64,000 bases of DNA, taken from Rheum nobile. Its lineage: Eukaryota > Streptophyta > Magnoliopsida > Caryophyllales > Polygonaceae. How positions within the stretch are numbered: the first letter of the stretch is position 1; every line of letters begins with the position of its first letter. The stretch covers positions 12,710,001 to 12,774,000 of the forward strand of contig WOAB01000056.1 in NCBI GenBank assembly GCA_027886185.1, given 5' to 3'. The translations under genes were made by a program, and so were the position numbers. Below, one piece after another: positions 20,115 through 32,652 of the stretch. The notes beneath the pieces were generated by a model, which saw only the letters and a list, made by a program, of their open reading frames with translations, was not told where the DNA came from and searched no databases.

Positions 20115-23015
20115 TTAGCCAGTGGAGTTGACATTGTGCTTCTGCAGCTCTCGGCGAAGTTCTCCTAGGAAATCCATTTGTGATCCTGAGATTAACTGAA
20201 ACAAGGGACACCAAAGAAAAGACGAATGGATCATCGAAAAACGAGTGGAAATTGAATCAAAGAATTTGAGTTGTTGACTGTTGTACCTGATGAGGAAGCC
20301 TGAAGTTTGCCCAAGCTGATGCAGGGGTGCTGGTGTACATCACCGGTCTTTCTACAAAAACACACGGAGCGGGATTAATCAGGTTCATAAACATCAACAT
20401 AATCATTATCAGTTCTCAAGCATCTAGATTTGTGTATCTACGAGTATAGCAGTTTCGGGTTTATAGGTCAAAAAGTACTCTAGCCAGATTATGGGTTGAA
20501 AATTGTTTGTCAAACCCAATACTCTCGAAAACAGGACGTGTTTTCAGATCTGATTACATTTTAACATGGGAAGCAAGCCCTAACACATCAAATGATGACA
20601 TCTGTAGAGTTGATCTCCAACAATATGGTACATGTTGCTGGGGTCAGATAAAAAAATACAATTTCTAGACAGAGAAGTAGAAGATAAATAAACAGAAAAT
20701 AACTGAAATGGTTAGCATTGGTAAGTAAAGTACTATCTTCATCTTACAGAAAAATTCTTCGAACTCTTCTAAGTGCTATGGGAAGTTTACAATAATGCAG
20801 AAAGAACCAGCTCAGGCAGAAGTTTGCTCATCAAATTTAAAAGTTGGTTTCAAGATTTTTGTATGCAAGTCAGTTCGAGTTTGTTGACTTCATAAGCTCA
20901 AAACCACTCATTGGTTGCTCAAGCGATTTTGTTCATCTTTGATCACAGTCAAGAGAACTCAAATTTCAGGGAAAACTTTTCTTCTGCAATGCAAAAATCT
21001 AATCACTCGTACTGATATGATTCAATCCCTAAAATGTTCAGTTAACAACTCAGTCTCACAAACAGGAAAAGGGTATGGTACTCTACTCACCAGATAAATC
21101 GATTTCAGGGTCATTGTAGCAGTTGATAGTAGCTTCCCATCCTGCATCATGAAATGAAGAAGATAGATATTTGATAAGAAACAACCACAAAAAAAGCATC
21201 CATCAAGCGTACTAGGAAAAAAAACAAGAATAGTAGGATGCTTACGGTCATGCAAAAGCTGGCCCGCTTCACTTCTAGCACATCCGTTCAGGGCTATCAT
21301 CCTTCGATGGAGGCCTTCGTTTAGAGAATTGCTACCAGGTGCACTTCTGAAAGCAGCTGCTATGCTCTTATCATCACTTCCATGGAGGGAACTTGTTTTT
21401 TCTGGTCGATTTGCATCACATGAAGAGAAACTTCATATCACAATACAGTCCTTTAGTCCATAGAATCCAACATAAATTTGTTGCAAATAACTGAAGCGGT
21501 TCACTCCTCAAAGAGCCTAAGCCTCTTCATTCGAAATCATATATACAACAATCAGGATTCCCGAAACTAGGCAATTAGCATTCCAGTAAAGCTAATTGTT
21601 GCAAGTAATTTGTAGTCTTCTTCCTGAGTTCTTTTGTATGAGAAATGAAGAATTGTCTTCGAAACTTCTTGCCAGAAATGTCGGGTGACAGTCAGAAAAT
21701 AACCAAGTGACAGTCAGAAAATAACCAACAAACGGGTTTTCTAGCCTTTCATCTAGAAAGTATGTCCACATCATAGTGCATCTAAAACCATTAATGTTTC
21801 ACATTACAACAAATAGAGCCCCTGTTTCAAGCTTAGGACTAAACTAAAAGTGACTGAAGATAACTAAAGAGTGTAACATAATAATGTTAGACCCCGAGCC
21901 GCTGAGTCAGTATTCACTAGTACATACCAAGTTACCAATCAAGCCCCTTCATGCGAATTATTCTCACTTAAGAACCGATAAGGAGAAGCTCATTGCAGGG
22001 GTTAGCACTCCATCCCTTTTAAACCAATCCCTAAACCACCAACTTTGCTAGAGCGATACACAATTTGTAATATCAACCCTTGGGTGTTACAATAAATCTG
22101 TCATATCAGAGTCCAATTGGATCAAATCTTCATCTATTCAGCCAAAACACCATACATGACTACCAAATCCCTATAAAACCATCGAACCCGTACCCTATTT
22201 GCAGCAACTTGCCTTATGCTTCATAGAGAATTCAAACAACAGACAGAGATTTGGATCTATACCACCAGGGTTAACTCTATCAAGCATAAGTAGTGGGTAC
22301 TACAACCAAAAGAAATCATATCATCAAACAACAAGAAGGGTTATAACCAAAACCTCATGCACAAAATAACCCATTCACTCTGAATAATCATTAATTCTAA
22401 GTTCTTAAACAAATACAGCAAGAAGCCAATAACTTAATACATACGAATCATTCTCGTATACCAATGCAAATGTGCTCTACAAATCCTACTATTCTGATGC
22501 TGAAAAGTGCAATACTGATTTAGATCCTCCTTCAGTAACCAAAACTGAAGCACCAAATCCACATATACAAAATATTTTATTTTTTATTTTAATGAATAAC
22601 TCCGTTCTCCTCTCAAACCTCAAGATCCAAGTAAAAAAGCTACTTTTTTTTTTAATGGAAGTAAAAAAGCTACTTAATTAAAAAAAAAAAAACACAAGTC
22701 CCCTCACTTCCCTTACAAAATCTACTAACATTAACATACCCACATACATGAAAACCTCAAAATCGGTACAAATCAAAGGGAGTGATAAAAGGGGCTACTT
22801 CTAGTTGGTGTCAATAGCTCACTCACCTCCAGATTTACGCCTATTAAGCCCGCGATTCCTGCATTCCAAAAAACAGTTTGCAAATTAGAAGATTCGGCAA
22901 ACGGAAGGCGGAGAGAAGCTAAAGAGAGAAACCTTTGATTGGGGGGAGCGTAGCGCTTAATTGGGGCAGATGTAGAATTGGAAGGCGGATCAGATTGAGA
23001 TGGGTTCTCCAACAT
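20115..23015 (-). CDS. Conserved plant protein of unknown function, 154 aa, five exons
   Basis: Hand-built model on the minus strand: exons 23015-22933, 21430-21246, 21141-21091, 20351-20287 and 20195-20115. All four introns are GT-AG and the total is 465 nt, an exact 155 codons with stop TAA. It starts MLENPSQSDPPSNST, a disordered Ser/Pro-rich N-terminus with IKRYAPPNQ. The well-structured-looking part is NSLNEGLHRRMIALNGCAR, then SEAGQLLHDRWEATINCYND and PASAWANFRLPHQ. The C-terminus is a charged likely helix, MDFLGELRRELQKHN. I do not recognise a named family. The short length and clean splice phases argue for a real, low-copy housekeeping-type gene. No organelle or secretion signal is obvious. 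Confidence 0.75.
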
Positions 23016-23246
23016 TATTCGTTTTCTTGTTTGGGAAACTTGATTTTGAACCCGCAAAGGGATCCGTTTAACCCTCGCAACCCTTTCTTCTGCCTCGCTT
23101 TGGTTGCGTCCAGACCACCAGGGACAGTAAACTGAGGGGTCTGAGACTCTCGAGTAGAAATTAGAGAAGCGTGAGTTGTTCCAAAGTGGGAATTGGGGAT
23201 TTCTGAGAATATTAGAACATAGTTTTTTTGGGTAGCTTATACACAT

Positions 23247-23622
23247 ATTTGGAATACAATCTATTTATTATCAAAATATAGTTATATTAATATTTTTTTA
23301 TTACTAAAATATAATTATGTGAAAATTATAATTAGATAATGTATGTAAACTTACTGTACGCTATATACGATAAATATGTTTTTTAGTCCAAACGTTTTAA
23401 TTGTTTAACATTTTTTTAAAAGAAATATCCCCTAAATAACTAATTTCAGTAAATAATTTCTAAAAAGTATTCTTAAACAAGTCTTTAACCGAATTATATA
23501 TTAATTTTTTAACACAAGCTATGGTTTATCATCCAAAATTAATAAAATTAAAATATAATGTATAATTTCATTTTGTTAAAAATTTGACCAATATATTAAT
23601 TGGAAAACAAGTTTGTGCTCAA
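23247..23622. other. Intergenic, AT-rich
   Basis: Probably contains the promoter of the minus-strand gene near its left side. Nothing else is recognised. It ends at the 8-bp TTTATTTA that flanks the next element. Confidence 0.4.
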
Positions 23623-23686
23623 TTTATTTAGGCCCTTGTTATTTCACACACGGAAAAATTTTCTATTTCACGCCCCGCTTCGTCCG

Positions 23687-23803
23687 TGACGCACAAACAT
23701 AATCCGCCCGTGACGCATCAACACCTATCGCCCGTCACGCATAAAAAGCATCCGTCTGTGACGCACCAGAATCATCCGTGTGTCACGGACGAAGTCGCTG
23801 CAT
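23687..23803 (+). repeat. 24-bp-period repeat array (left end)
   Basis: Five consecutive units whose starts are exactly 24 bp apart, each opening with YGTSACGSA (CGTGACGCAC, CGTGACGCAT, CGTCACGCAT, TGTGACGCAC, TGTCACGGAC) followed by 14 variable bases. Confidence 0.85.
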
Positions 23804-24181
23804 ATAAAAGCAGCGACTTCGTCTCCCCCGACCCACACCTCTCATTTGCAGCTCTTCAGCCGTTCGATTTCGCTCCCAAGCTCAAACGCTTCGATCCGTC
23901 ACATTTCGATCAAATCCGTCTGTCACGATCCGTAAGGTTAGTTAAATCTGTATTTGTTCTTGACTTAGTTTAATGATGTTGAAATTATTGAAGTTGTTAA
24001 CAAATTTTAGATGATTTTCGTTTAGGGATTACTTGTCTAGTATGAGATTTTAACATGTTTGAAGGTTGTTTCAATTGATTTAATGTCGGTTTTGAATATG
24101 GATCTGCACTTACGAAATTTGTCAAAAAAAAATTGGATCTACACAAGATCCAGATCTGTTAAAAATATGGATCCAGATCTG

Positions 24182-24300
24182 GTCTGTGACGCACGGATTG
24201 TGTCGATCCGTCACGGACGGATCGTCAGGATCCGTCACGGACGGATCTACCTGGTCCGTCACGTGCGGATCTGCAGTATCTATCACGGACGGATCTTGTA
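24182..24300 (+). repeat. 24-bp-period repeat array (internal)
   Basis: Five units at 24-bp spacing with core CGTCACGGACGGAT and variable tails. It lies in the leader just upstream of the PMD pseudogene. Confidence 0.85.
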
Positions 24301-24437
24301 TGTGTGTTCTTGTTGATGTTGTTGATGCATTTGTTGTTCTTTTTGGTGTTGTTGTTGTTGTAGTTGTTGTTTTTGATGTTGTTGTTGTTTTTGTTGATGT
24401 TGCTCCTCCTGAAGTCTTGTTTTTTCTTATTTCAGAT

Positions 24438-25966
24438 GGAAAACCAAACAAGATCTTCCTGTCACAGAAGGTGGAACGATGTCCGTGAGGAACAAGAACA
24501 AGAAGAGGATCGTATAGTATATCGAAGGAGGCAATAAAAGAAATCCAAAAAAGGCGACGAAGCAGGACCGAGTACGGTCTGTGACCCTCCTGTTGTACCG
24601 GTATATGCAGACCCGCCACTCGACAACATGGCGCTTAATGATCCACCTATATATCAGAATAACCCTAATGTGGTAAGTAACTATACATAGTCTTAAACTT
24701 GTCGGTTATTTAATATTTTTTCTAATAATTTGTTTTATAGGATCCGACATGGTATGTACCTTCTGCATCTGAGGAGCCTAGTGGTTGGTATGTACCTCCT
24801 ACACCTCAGGAGCCTAGTGGTTGGCCCATGTGGTCAGGAGGTATGAATGGGCAAACATATTGGCCCGCTCAACAGCCTCATTTTGAGGAACCGGCGGAGG
24901 AATCGGCTGCTCCTAGACAAACGTAGACAGCCTAGGCAAGCTAGACAGGCTGGATGTCGGAATGTTATCGATCCGAAGTTGATAGGACCTGTACCGGGAG
25001 GTTTAGAGATCCCAGATCTGGTGTTTAGTTTCACTGCCCACACAGCATATTTCATTTATCAGGACATTGTAAGTTATCAAACTTGATGTTGTTATTAAAT
25101 TATTTTCCTTTTTTTGTATCTAACATGTTCTTTTTATAGGAACGCGAAACACTAACGTTTCAGCTCAGACATGAGCAGCTAAAGAAATGGAGGCTTGACG
25201 ATCGCTCTCTGTGGTGCCATTTTGCCAGAAACAGTGGCATCACACATTTGCAGGACATGATGTACACTTATGTAGATCAGCCTTTGATTTATGCATTTGT
25301 GGAACGATGGTAGCCGAAGACCAATTCATTCCATATGCCATTTGGAAAGATGACGATCACTCTCCTGGATGTCTACATGATTTCGGGCCTCAAGATTGAT
25401 GGACACGGAATGGGACTTCCTTTCCAGGATCGCAGCAAGGGCAAAAATGAATTGTACAATGAACAAGCGTTGAGGGCAATAAAGTTCTTTTCCTTGACGA
25501 ACGAAATGGCTACACGTGGGCTCACTGCAGACAACCTGAAAAATCACTGCTTGAACACAGAGCTAGATGATGAGGAGATCACGTCGGGTTATCTGTTGTA
25601 CCTGATGGGCTCGACCCTCTTTCCAGACAAGTCCCAACACATGCTGCTCATGCCTTATCTGACCTACGTGAGTGACATTGGTGATACTTACAATCTTTCT
25701 TGGGGTTCTGGCACGTTGACATTCATGTATCGGTCATTGGGAGAGTGTTCACGGCATGAGTGTCGTCAGATGTCGACCTGCTACACGTTGTTGCTGGTAA
25801 GGATTGTGTTGCATATTGTTTTTATATTATTTAATAAAATTTAAGGTATAGGTTGATATGTTTATAAAAACAAATTTATGTACAGGTTTGGATCTATCTA
25901 TACTTCCCTAACTTTCGTCCACAACAAAATCTCTGCTTCGGAGACGTTGTGCCATATGCCAGCTGA
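24438..25966 (+). pseudogene. Plant mobile domain (PMD) pseudogene
   Basis: Broken four-exon PMD gene. PMD proteins (MAIN/MAIL family in hosts; also carried by transposons) act in nuclear gene silencing. Exon 1 starts MENQTRSSCHRRWND at 24438 and hits a TAA. Exon 2 (about 24742) carries a tandem EEPSGWYVPP-like repeat, then frameshifts before DPKLIGPVPGGLEIPD. Exon 3 (25141) gives LRHEQLKKWRLDDRS, YAFVERW, a TAG at 25311-25313, then FHMPFGKMTITLLDVYMISG, the PMD signature. Exon 4 (about 25886) gives VWIYLYFPNFRP. Conserved GT-AG sites (GTAAGT after exons 1 and 2) show it was spliced. At least two stops and one frameshift: non-functional. Confidence 0.8.
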
Positions 25967-26263
25967 TGGAACCCTGTGCAGACTCATAGTAGGCACAGAA
26001 GAAACTACAGGGAAGAGCTGGATTTAATACAAGTTGGAAAAATCTTCTCCACCATTGAAGTTGGAAAAATCATCTTCATTTGCCATGGAAATGAACTCTT
26101 GGAAGATGATGAGAAGGGAAGATGTGTTGTGGGAGGGAAAGGGAAGAGTGATGGAGGTTTAGGGTTTAATTTTGGTCGTAATATTGATGAGATATGACGG
26201 GGTAGTTAATGTAGTTAGGTGGGGATAAGTAACATTTAATTTTTTGGTTTAGGGATTCGTCCG

Positions 26264-26385
26264 TCACGGACCATGTGCATCCGTCTGTGACGGACCAAAT
26301 GAATCCATACGTCACAGACGAATCGATTTGGTCTGTCACGGACGGATAAACATGGTCCGTGACGGACGAACCATGCGTGAAATAA
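26264..26385 (+). repeat. 24-bp-period repeat array (right end)
   Basis: Five units at 24-bp spacing (CGTCACGGAC, TGTGACGGAC, CGTCACAGAC, TGTCACGGAC, CGTGACGGAC) next to the right inverted terminal sequence. Confidence 0.85.
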
Positions 26386-27128
26386 CAATTTTGCCGATGC
26401 GTGAAATAGAAATTCCGTTTATTTAATGTTATTAATTTCGAATCTACATACTTTCTAATTACTAAAGTAAAAATTTGCCATGTCCCTGAATGAATCATGT
26501 CCATTGAAAGGGGAATTGAGGAAGGAATAGGAGAATTTGGGAAAGAAGATGAAGAACAGAGAACTAGAAGAGAAGGGGATATGCAGGAGAGGAGATTAGG
26601 GAGATAGGGAAAGAGGTAATTTGATATTATCATTCATTGGTAATATTTCTCATTACACTCTTAAGTATTTATACTAATATACTAAACACTATATAACTCA
26701 TACATGACATTACTCACCCCTTTATAAAAGCTTTATCCTCAAAACTTATTACAAAAATGAGAATGCCATAACCCAAGTCTACAATTGAGAATGCAGTGTA
26801 TGATCATTTTGCTTCCATAGCCCACAGCTAACAAGTGCAAAAAAAAATTTACTGAGCCTAGTCCTACACCTGAGGCTAGGCCTTGGTGGACAGTAGCACT
26901 ATAAGCAACTTGGAACTTGCTAATCTGTTGGAGCTATCTGAAGCTTAAGCCATATCCTTGGAAATGATATTTTCGGTAGTCGTCTCGTCCAGATTCATCG
27001 CCGAATCTATTCCAGGCAAGTGGCGGTTCGCTCTTGCTCATCATTCCATATTTCCATTAATTATTAATGGTTTGATTGTTAATTAATTTGGAATGATTTA
27101 CTGTTTTGTTGGAAACAGTTTTGATAAA

Positions 27129-27300
27129 TGATATGGATTAAAATATGATATTATAATAGGTTGTATATCTATTAGAACAACGCTATTATAGATATATATT
27201 TTATGAGGATTGCCAGGAGGGCAACAATATGAAAAGAATATGATATTATAATAGGTTGTATATCTGCTAGAACAACGCTATTATAGATATATATATTTTG
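27129..27300. repeat. Tandem duplication, about 108-bp unit
   Basis: Two copies of a block containing ATATGATATTATAATAGG and AACAACGCTATTATAGATAT, differing by few bases. Confidence 0.75.
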
Positions 27301-27527
27301 GCCTGAGGGCTTTGATATGATTATTGTTGTGTTGAACTGTTTAGTTAGCACGAGTATTCGTAGGAGCGATGGACTAATTGAGGTCTAGTCGTTTCTTGAT
27401 AATGGAAATGGTGCTAAGAGTTCTAAACTCAAAGACCATTTGGTGGGTCATGACATTTCTCTATACTCGGGTATAGAGATGGTGGCACGAAGCTGATGCT
27501 ACAAATCTTGGGATTCGTCCCATTCAG

Positions 27528-27620
27528 GAGTATGTCCCTCATGGCGAAACATATGTCCTATATGTCTCTCATGGCGAAACATATATTCAATATATGTCCC
27601 TCATGGCAATACATATATTT
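27528..27620. repeat. Three tandem copies of an about 30-bp unit
   Basis: Unit ATGTCCCTCATGGCGAAACA repeated three times with minor changes. Confidence 0.75.
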
Positions 27621-28497
27621 AAAAGCCTATAACGTGATGTGCGTTTTGGAATTAAATAAGATAAGTGCCGTCGTAGCACATGATTAATATACCTTGGGCG
27701 AGTAGTGCAGCTAAGTGTAGTGCAGCTAGAAAAGCTCGTCTTGACTTTGATCAGAGTATCGTTCTCTTTCCAATATGGATTCGCGTTAAGCGGTGAGGTT
27801 GGTCGTGAACCGAAACATCAAGTCGTTTTTGAACGCTTGTATGAAATTATTTATGTTCCCCAACATTGTCATACTTCCGATAAGACTCAATTCATTGGAG
27901 TCTTCTTTTGGGTTGATTGCTGCGAGACTCGGTCTCCAGGATCTTCTCTTGTTCATGCCTTTTCATATATTCCAGTAGGAGTATGATGGTTGACTATCGT
28001 CATCGGTTATTATTCGAGAAGCGATGAGTCTAACCTAATATGACTGATTCGAACCACTCTGTTTTATACCCTTGCATAGTCTTTCATTAGACTAATCAAC
28101 CGTAATTGTTCTCTGCATGATTGACTGGTGTCATCCGTTCGATTCGGCACATCAGATGAGTCGAGGACCCATGAAGGCTAGATCGACTATGAACATGAAC
28201 GGTATTTGAAAATATTTTAATCAGGCTACGATCTTTGGGCGTTGACTACTGAAGTCAATACTCTTGTAAATTATTTTAAGTCTTCCGCTGTATTGTAATA
28301 ACTCTGTATTTTGTCGCATTTGGAATTGTGTTGAAATTCCGCGACTATGTTTTAAATGAAAGTTATGATAATTTTGTATCATAATTGTTCTTTATGAATT
28401 GTGTTTCAATAGTAAAGCCTGGAGTGACTTCGGTGTGAAAACCGAAGTCACTAGCGGTAATACATTTTCAAATGAGTTAAAATTTGGGAGTGTTACA

Positions 28498-28971
28498 AAT
28501 TTAAAGTTCTGAGTTTTTTTATTTCGTTTGTTAGGACGTTAAAATAAGTTGGCACCGAGCCTCCTTTTGTTATTTATTCTATTAAAGTTCTGATTTTATG
28601 AAAGAAACCCAAAGTTGACTTGGGAAGAATATTTGATTTAGGCCGATCGAGCTCGTTTGGCAACCATGTGAGTTTTCAGTTTTTAATTTTGAAACATTTA
28701 ATATTTTGTGATTATCAATATATAATTGTTTCAAAATATGATATCTTGTAATAGTCACTTTAATTATCAAAACTGACAGTTAAAATTTAAAAACCACCAA
28801 GAGGAGTTTCGAAAAATCTTGTTGTAGTTTAGAAAAAAAAATGAAAACTCCCATTATTACCAAACAAGCCCTAGAATCGAAACAAATCAATTTAACATTT
28901 CCCATTCTTGAATAATAGACCTCAAAGAGGCAAATCACACTTTTGCATAGAAGCAACACAAATCAATTTAA
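28498..28971. other. Intergenic with a short direct duplication
   Basis: AT-rich, no gene. The block ATTCTTGAATA..CCTCAAAGAGGCAAATCA occurs here (about 28909-28938) and again just right of the next element (about 29499-29530). Confidence 0.5.
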
Positions 28972-29482
28972 GGACATTTCTGTTGATGCCCATAAATTTA
29001 GAGTTATTCACGTTGGTATCCCGTAATTAAATTTTTTTCTTGGTTGGTGTCCTTAGGGTTTTATGTTGCTTAGTAAACGAGTTTTTTTATATTCGTACTC
29101 TTTAGGTTCAAATTTAAGCGCACCATTGTGTTCCTCGTCCTCAAATATGTAAGATTTAACTCATAAAACACTCACATCCATACCCCAGTCATCGTGATTT
29201 GAATTCCTAAGGTCGAAAACAGATTGTTGTTGCGAAATTTAAATCAAAATGGTTCGGATATGGATTTAAGTATTTTAGGAGTCAAATCTTACTAATTTGA
29301 CAATAAGGAACACAATAATAGGCTTATATTTGATCAATTCAAACCGAAAGAATACGTATCAATATAAAAAAACTTGATTAAAAAGCAAACAAATACAAAA
29401 CCTTAGAGACACTAATAAAAAAATTAATTATAATACACCAACAAAATAACCCTAAATTCAAAGCTACCAACAAGAATTTTCC
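28972..29482. mobile_element. Fold-back MITE, copy 1
   Basis: 511 bp, almost entirely an inverted repeat with arms of about 240 bp. Left TGTTGATGCCCATAAATTTA pairs with the reverse complement of the right-end block (TAAATTCAAAGCTACCAACA). ATCAATTTAA flanks both sides (28962-28971, 29483-29492), consistent with a 9-10 bp Mutator-type duplication, although the same decamer occurs once more near 28884. No coding sequence. Same family as 44423-44941. Confidence 0.75.
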
Positions 29483-29830
29483 ATCAATTTAACATTGGAC
29501 ATTCTTGAATAGGCCTCAAAGAGGCAAATCAGACAATATTTCCTACATATATAGAAGCGATACAAATCAATTCAACATATTTAATATTTTGGACGAACAC
29601 TCCAACCTCTTCCGAGGAGGTAAATTCCACGATATACGCCAAACCGACGAGCAGTCGCTGTGCAGTTTTACCTGGGTCAACCAGTTCAATATACTGCTAG
29701 CATTAACATATTCATGCTCTTATGTGCAAGCTCTATGTGATACAGCTAACACTTGACATGCTATTTAACAGTGACTTTTTACAGGGAATCGACCGTTGGG
29801 CTTTTTTTTTGGGTAATAATATGGTGGGTT
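29483..29830. other. Intergenic
   Basis: No gene recognised. Confidence 0.4.
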
Positions 29831-30079
29831 TTAACCCGTTTTATTCGCACACGATTCACCACAGTGAGCAAGCCAATCCGCCGCTTGATTGCTACTACGA
29901 GCAACATGACGACGGAGCACGTTCATCCCCTTCTTAGCAGCGGTTAACTCTTTGCATTTAGTTAGGCGACGCAGGTGCACCAGAAGAGAGTCGACATCCG
30001 CTTCAAGTTTTGGAATGCCCAGATGTGAGGCTCCTTGAAATAGACCCAGCAATTCAGCTTTGAAGATGCCGCAAAACAA
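29831..30079 (-). pseudogene. RNase H-like fragment (retroelement derived)
   Basis: 82 codons on the minus strand: AELLGLFQGASHLGIPKLEA, DVDSLLVHLRRL and VLRRHVARSSNQAADWLAHC match the plant RNase H (RVT_3-type) fold found in LINE elements, namely the central Glu-x-Asp segment and the final H-V-x-R-x-x-N-x-A-A-D motif. The N-terminal catalytic Asp strand is missing. It begins two bases after the PIG-H stop, so it sits in the presumed PIG-H 3' untranslated region on the same strand. Confidence 0.65.
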
Positions 30080-30080
30080 A

Positions 30081-32652
30081 TTACTCTGGGTCTACGCCGG
30101 TGCAGAGTCCCTTCCAGATGGGAGTCATCATCTCCAGAGTTGGATGGAGCTCCTAAAGTTCACAATTCAAACATTGTAAGAAACTTTGTTGCTTAGTGAT
30201 ATGACTAATAAAACACTTGAATTCAAGATTCTCAAGGTCTTCCTAGACATGAATGTAACAATTTTCCAGGATAGAGAACTTGAAAAAATTCATAAAGTGA
30301 TGGTCGAAGCTGAACAGGTTACCTTGAAAACTAGCATCAGTTCATTTTCCTCTCGCAATAGCAATGCCAGGCTCCAGTAGCATGTGACAGGTGTAACATA
30401 TTCATTAAGCACGGGCCTCAATATCTTGTTGATGGGCACAAAGCGTCGAGTAACTCTACCACTTAACCAAAATAGAAAGCGAAAAAGTTCAATTGTCTGT
30501 ATAACGGATTTGTTATGTAAAACATGCTTCAAAGTCTAGTCAATGAGGGCAAATCGACAAACAACTCGCCCTCAAATCCAAATAGAAAGCATAATAATCA
30601 AAGTCTCTAGATAAATAAAGTAGCAGTCATGCCCATTAGGGAAATAACAAGCCCTGTGGAATGAGATATGAAGAGAAATGTTTCTTTTTTTGGAGGACCA
30701 TTATCCATTTTGAAAGCACAGTAGAGTACAAAAATAATAAAAAACTGAAGCATCTTCCCTTCTTCACATTACTAAAGCTGTCGTCATACACAGAGCATTT
30801 CAAGTAAGAATCACAGGGATGAGAGTTTGCAGAAAACTAGAAGACAACCAGATAAATTCACCACAATCAGACTCAGCAGAACCTACATATATTCTAATGC
30901 TTTGTATCAGGTCACTATATAAATCAGATGCCCACTTTTAGGATCAACTGCGGAGCCCTACACTGGGGAGCAGTATTGATAATTTTGGCATAACAGATCT
31001 CCAAGAAGTTGCAATTTCTATGACACAACAATTTCTGGCAGCTTAAACTGTTTCTAAATTTTGATTTGGAGTATTATCAATAAAACACTTTATATTAGTT
31101 ATAACTTATAACCAATGATTTAGGCAAAAGAGATACCTTTTGTAATGAGTTTCCAGTTGAACTCCAAACGCTGGCAATATCAGAACAGACTCTGCCATCC
31201 AATATAAAAAAAAAACAGTAAGGCAAGGAAATTATAATAACAAGGTGTCTCGTCAAACTTCTATTATACACCACCTGCTCTTGAACTAAGAATCTCGTCA
31301 ATATTTATGAATAGAGCTTGTTTTTGTAAAAGGTAGACTGTTGAAAAATTGCTAATATCTATTGAAATCACGAGAAGTTTAGTGCAAGCACATCTTAGAG
31401 TAAATCATACAGATATAGAGTACAAACAGCTAATGGGTGCAGAAGTCATCTCATTCAGCTCTTTCAATCCCTGGGCATATACCCGGCATACATGGGCTAT
31501 TGAGTTACTGACTTACTGCTACAAAGGTTATTCACTTCTCACATGCTTAATGAGCTCAAAAAAGTGAATTCTAGTTTGCAACTTCCTTGAGCATGCCAAT
31601 CTACTAGCTATATGTTAAAACTCTTTAAAGGTTATTGATTATTGAGTACATAAGAAAAATATCATATCACATATACCTGTTGCCCTGTTGGTAAAGGTTG
31701 GTTTGCTTCTTCTTTTTCAAAAGTTTGTACTTGGGAGTAATGTTATAACTTCTGTTCTTTTATGTATTCTTGGTCTTATAAAGGACCATGTGCTATACAA
31801 TTGTAGCCAGTTTTTTCACTTGTTCTCACGGAGATTCAATGAGGACATCTTCCTCTTGTTAAGTCTTTTCTTTCTTTTGATTTCTCCAAGGGAGCAAAAT
31901 GGGATTAGAAAGACTTACACTAAATTAAAAACACTGGATTATAAAAGCTCCATTCAATAGTCACAAAAGCCAAAGCATAACCATAACTCTATAAAATTTA
32001 GCAAAACCTGTGGCATAAACTCATAATCACACAACAGATCCAAGTTCTGTTCACTCTATCACAAGGTAGCATCATATTGCCTCTAAACTCACATCCCAAG
32101 ACCTCTTACCCTTGACTAGAGATCTTGATTTGATGATTACCTGGTAAATTACTTCCTATGCCAATGTAGTATCTAACACTTAACATTTATTTTCAACAAA
32201 ATCCTCTTTCCCCAATTCCCAATCTCTGAATCAAAATGGTACAAGCAATCAAATTAAGAATACAAGGGAAATTACAAATAATATGTTCGCATAGTTTACC
32301 TTTCACCACCTGCTTATGGATAAGCAATCTGATAAACATCACACCAATGAGCAAGTAACATATCATGAAGATATCCAAATCATCCTGTAAATGAAAATAA
32401 TTCTCGCAGCTATAAATCCCATAAACACCATATCCTATTTCTGTTCCAAACAAATTACATAAAAAAACAAGCCATTCGAAATACCTTTAGCAGAAAAACT
32501 AGGACAACAAATGACACGCATAGGAGTAAAACCCTCATGAGACCAGTGCCTCGAAGAACCCTAACATGGTGGATATCAATCACACCCGAAGGCCAATTCC
32601 CTTTCTCGTGCACGTACTCGTATCTTGAATTCGAAATGCGTTTCTCGCCCAT
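30081..32652 (-). CDS. PIGH: GPI-GlcNAc transferase subunit PIG-H
   Basis: Subunit of the ER membrane complex that adds GlcNAc to phosphatidylinositol, the first step of GPI-anchor synthesis. Hand-built minus-strand model: exons 32652-32485, 32384-32300, 31191-31137, 30461-30323 and 30152-30081; all introns GT-AG; 519 nt = 172 residues plus TAA. Start MGEKRISNSRYEYVHEKG. Two hydrophobic segments (MRVLLLCVSFVVLVFLLK and MICYLLIGVMFIRLLIH) form the expected membrane hairpin. The cytosolic PIG-H domain follows: ESVLILPAFGVQLETHY, RRFVPINKIL, PVLNEYVTPVTCYWSL, and the tail LHPTLEMMTPIWKGL. The upstream sequence GGCAG/GTCTTTTTTG just before the ATG looks like a 5' UTR intron acceptor. Length and order match the family. 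No damage seen. Confidence 0.9.

Larger units (their letters stand above)
23631..26417 (+). mobile_element. TIR DNA transposon carrying a PMD pseudogene and 24-bp repeat arrays
   Basis: About 2.8 kb. The ends form imperfect inverted repeats of about 50 bp. Left: GTTATTTCACACACGG and then CTATTTCACGC..TTCGTCCGTGACG. Right, reverse-complemented: CTATTTCACGCATCGG and then GTTATTTCACGC..TTCGTCCGTCACG. TTTATTTA flanks both sides (23623-23630, 26418-26425), which fits an 8-9 bp duplication but is low complexity. Subterminal 24-bp arrays sit at both ends. Size, long ends and gene cargo suggest a Mutator-like non-autonomous element, but no transposase is present. Confidence 0.65.
26700..28497. mobile_element. 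Decayed Ty3/Gypsy LTR sequence
   Basis: No intact gene. The right end, GGGAGTGTTACA at 28486-28497, preceded by a hairpin TGACTTCGGTG/ACCGAAGTCA (about 28429-28453), resembles Tekay/Del-type LTR termini. A short minus-strand FEDKAFIKG-stop at about 26718-26748 resembles the last residues of a Gypsy polyprotein, so more than one remnant may be nested here. The left boundary is unresolved. Small ORFs at 27496-27986 are not supported. Confidence 0.4.

Noticed and set aside
23687..24300. Regular repeats with variable intervals, superficially like a CRISPR array
   Set aside because: The unit is only 24 bp including the variable part, the DNA is plant nuclear, no cas genes are present, and the arrays sit at transposon ends.
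24122..24619. Minus-strand 165-residue ORF and overlapping plus-strand ORF with SVTD repeats
   Set aside because: Low-complexity translation of the 24-bp repeats and of a TTG-rich tract. The spliced PMD pseudogene explains the region better.
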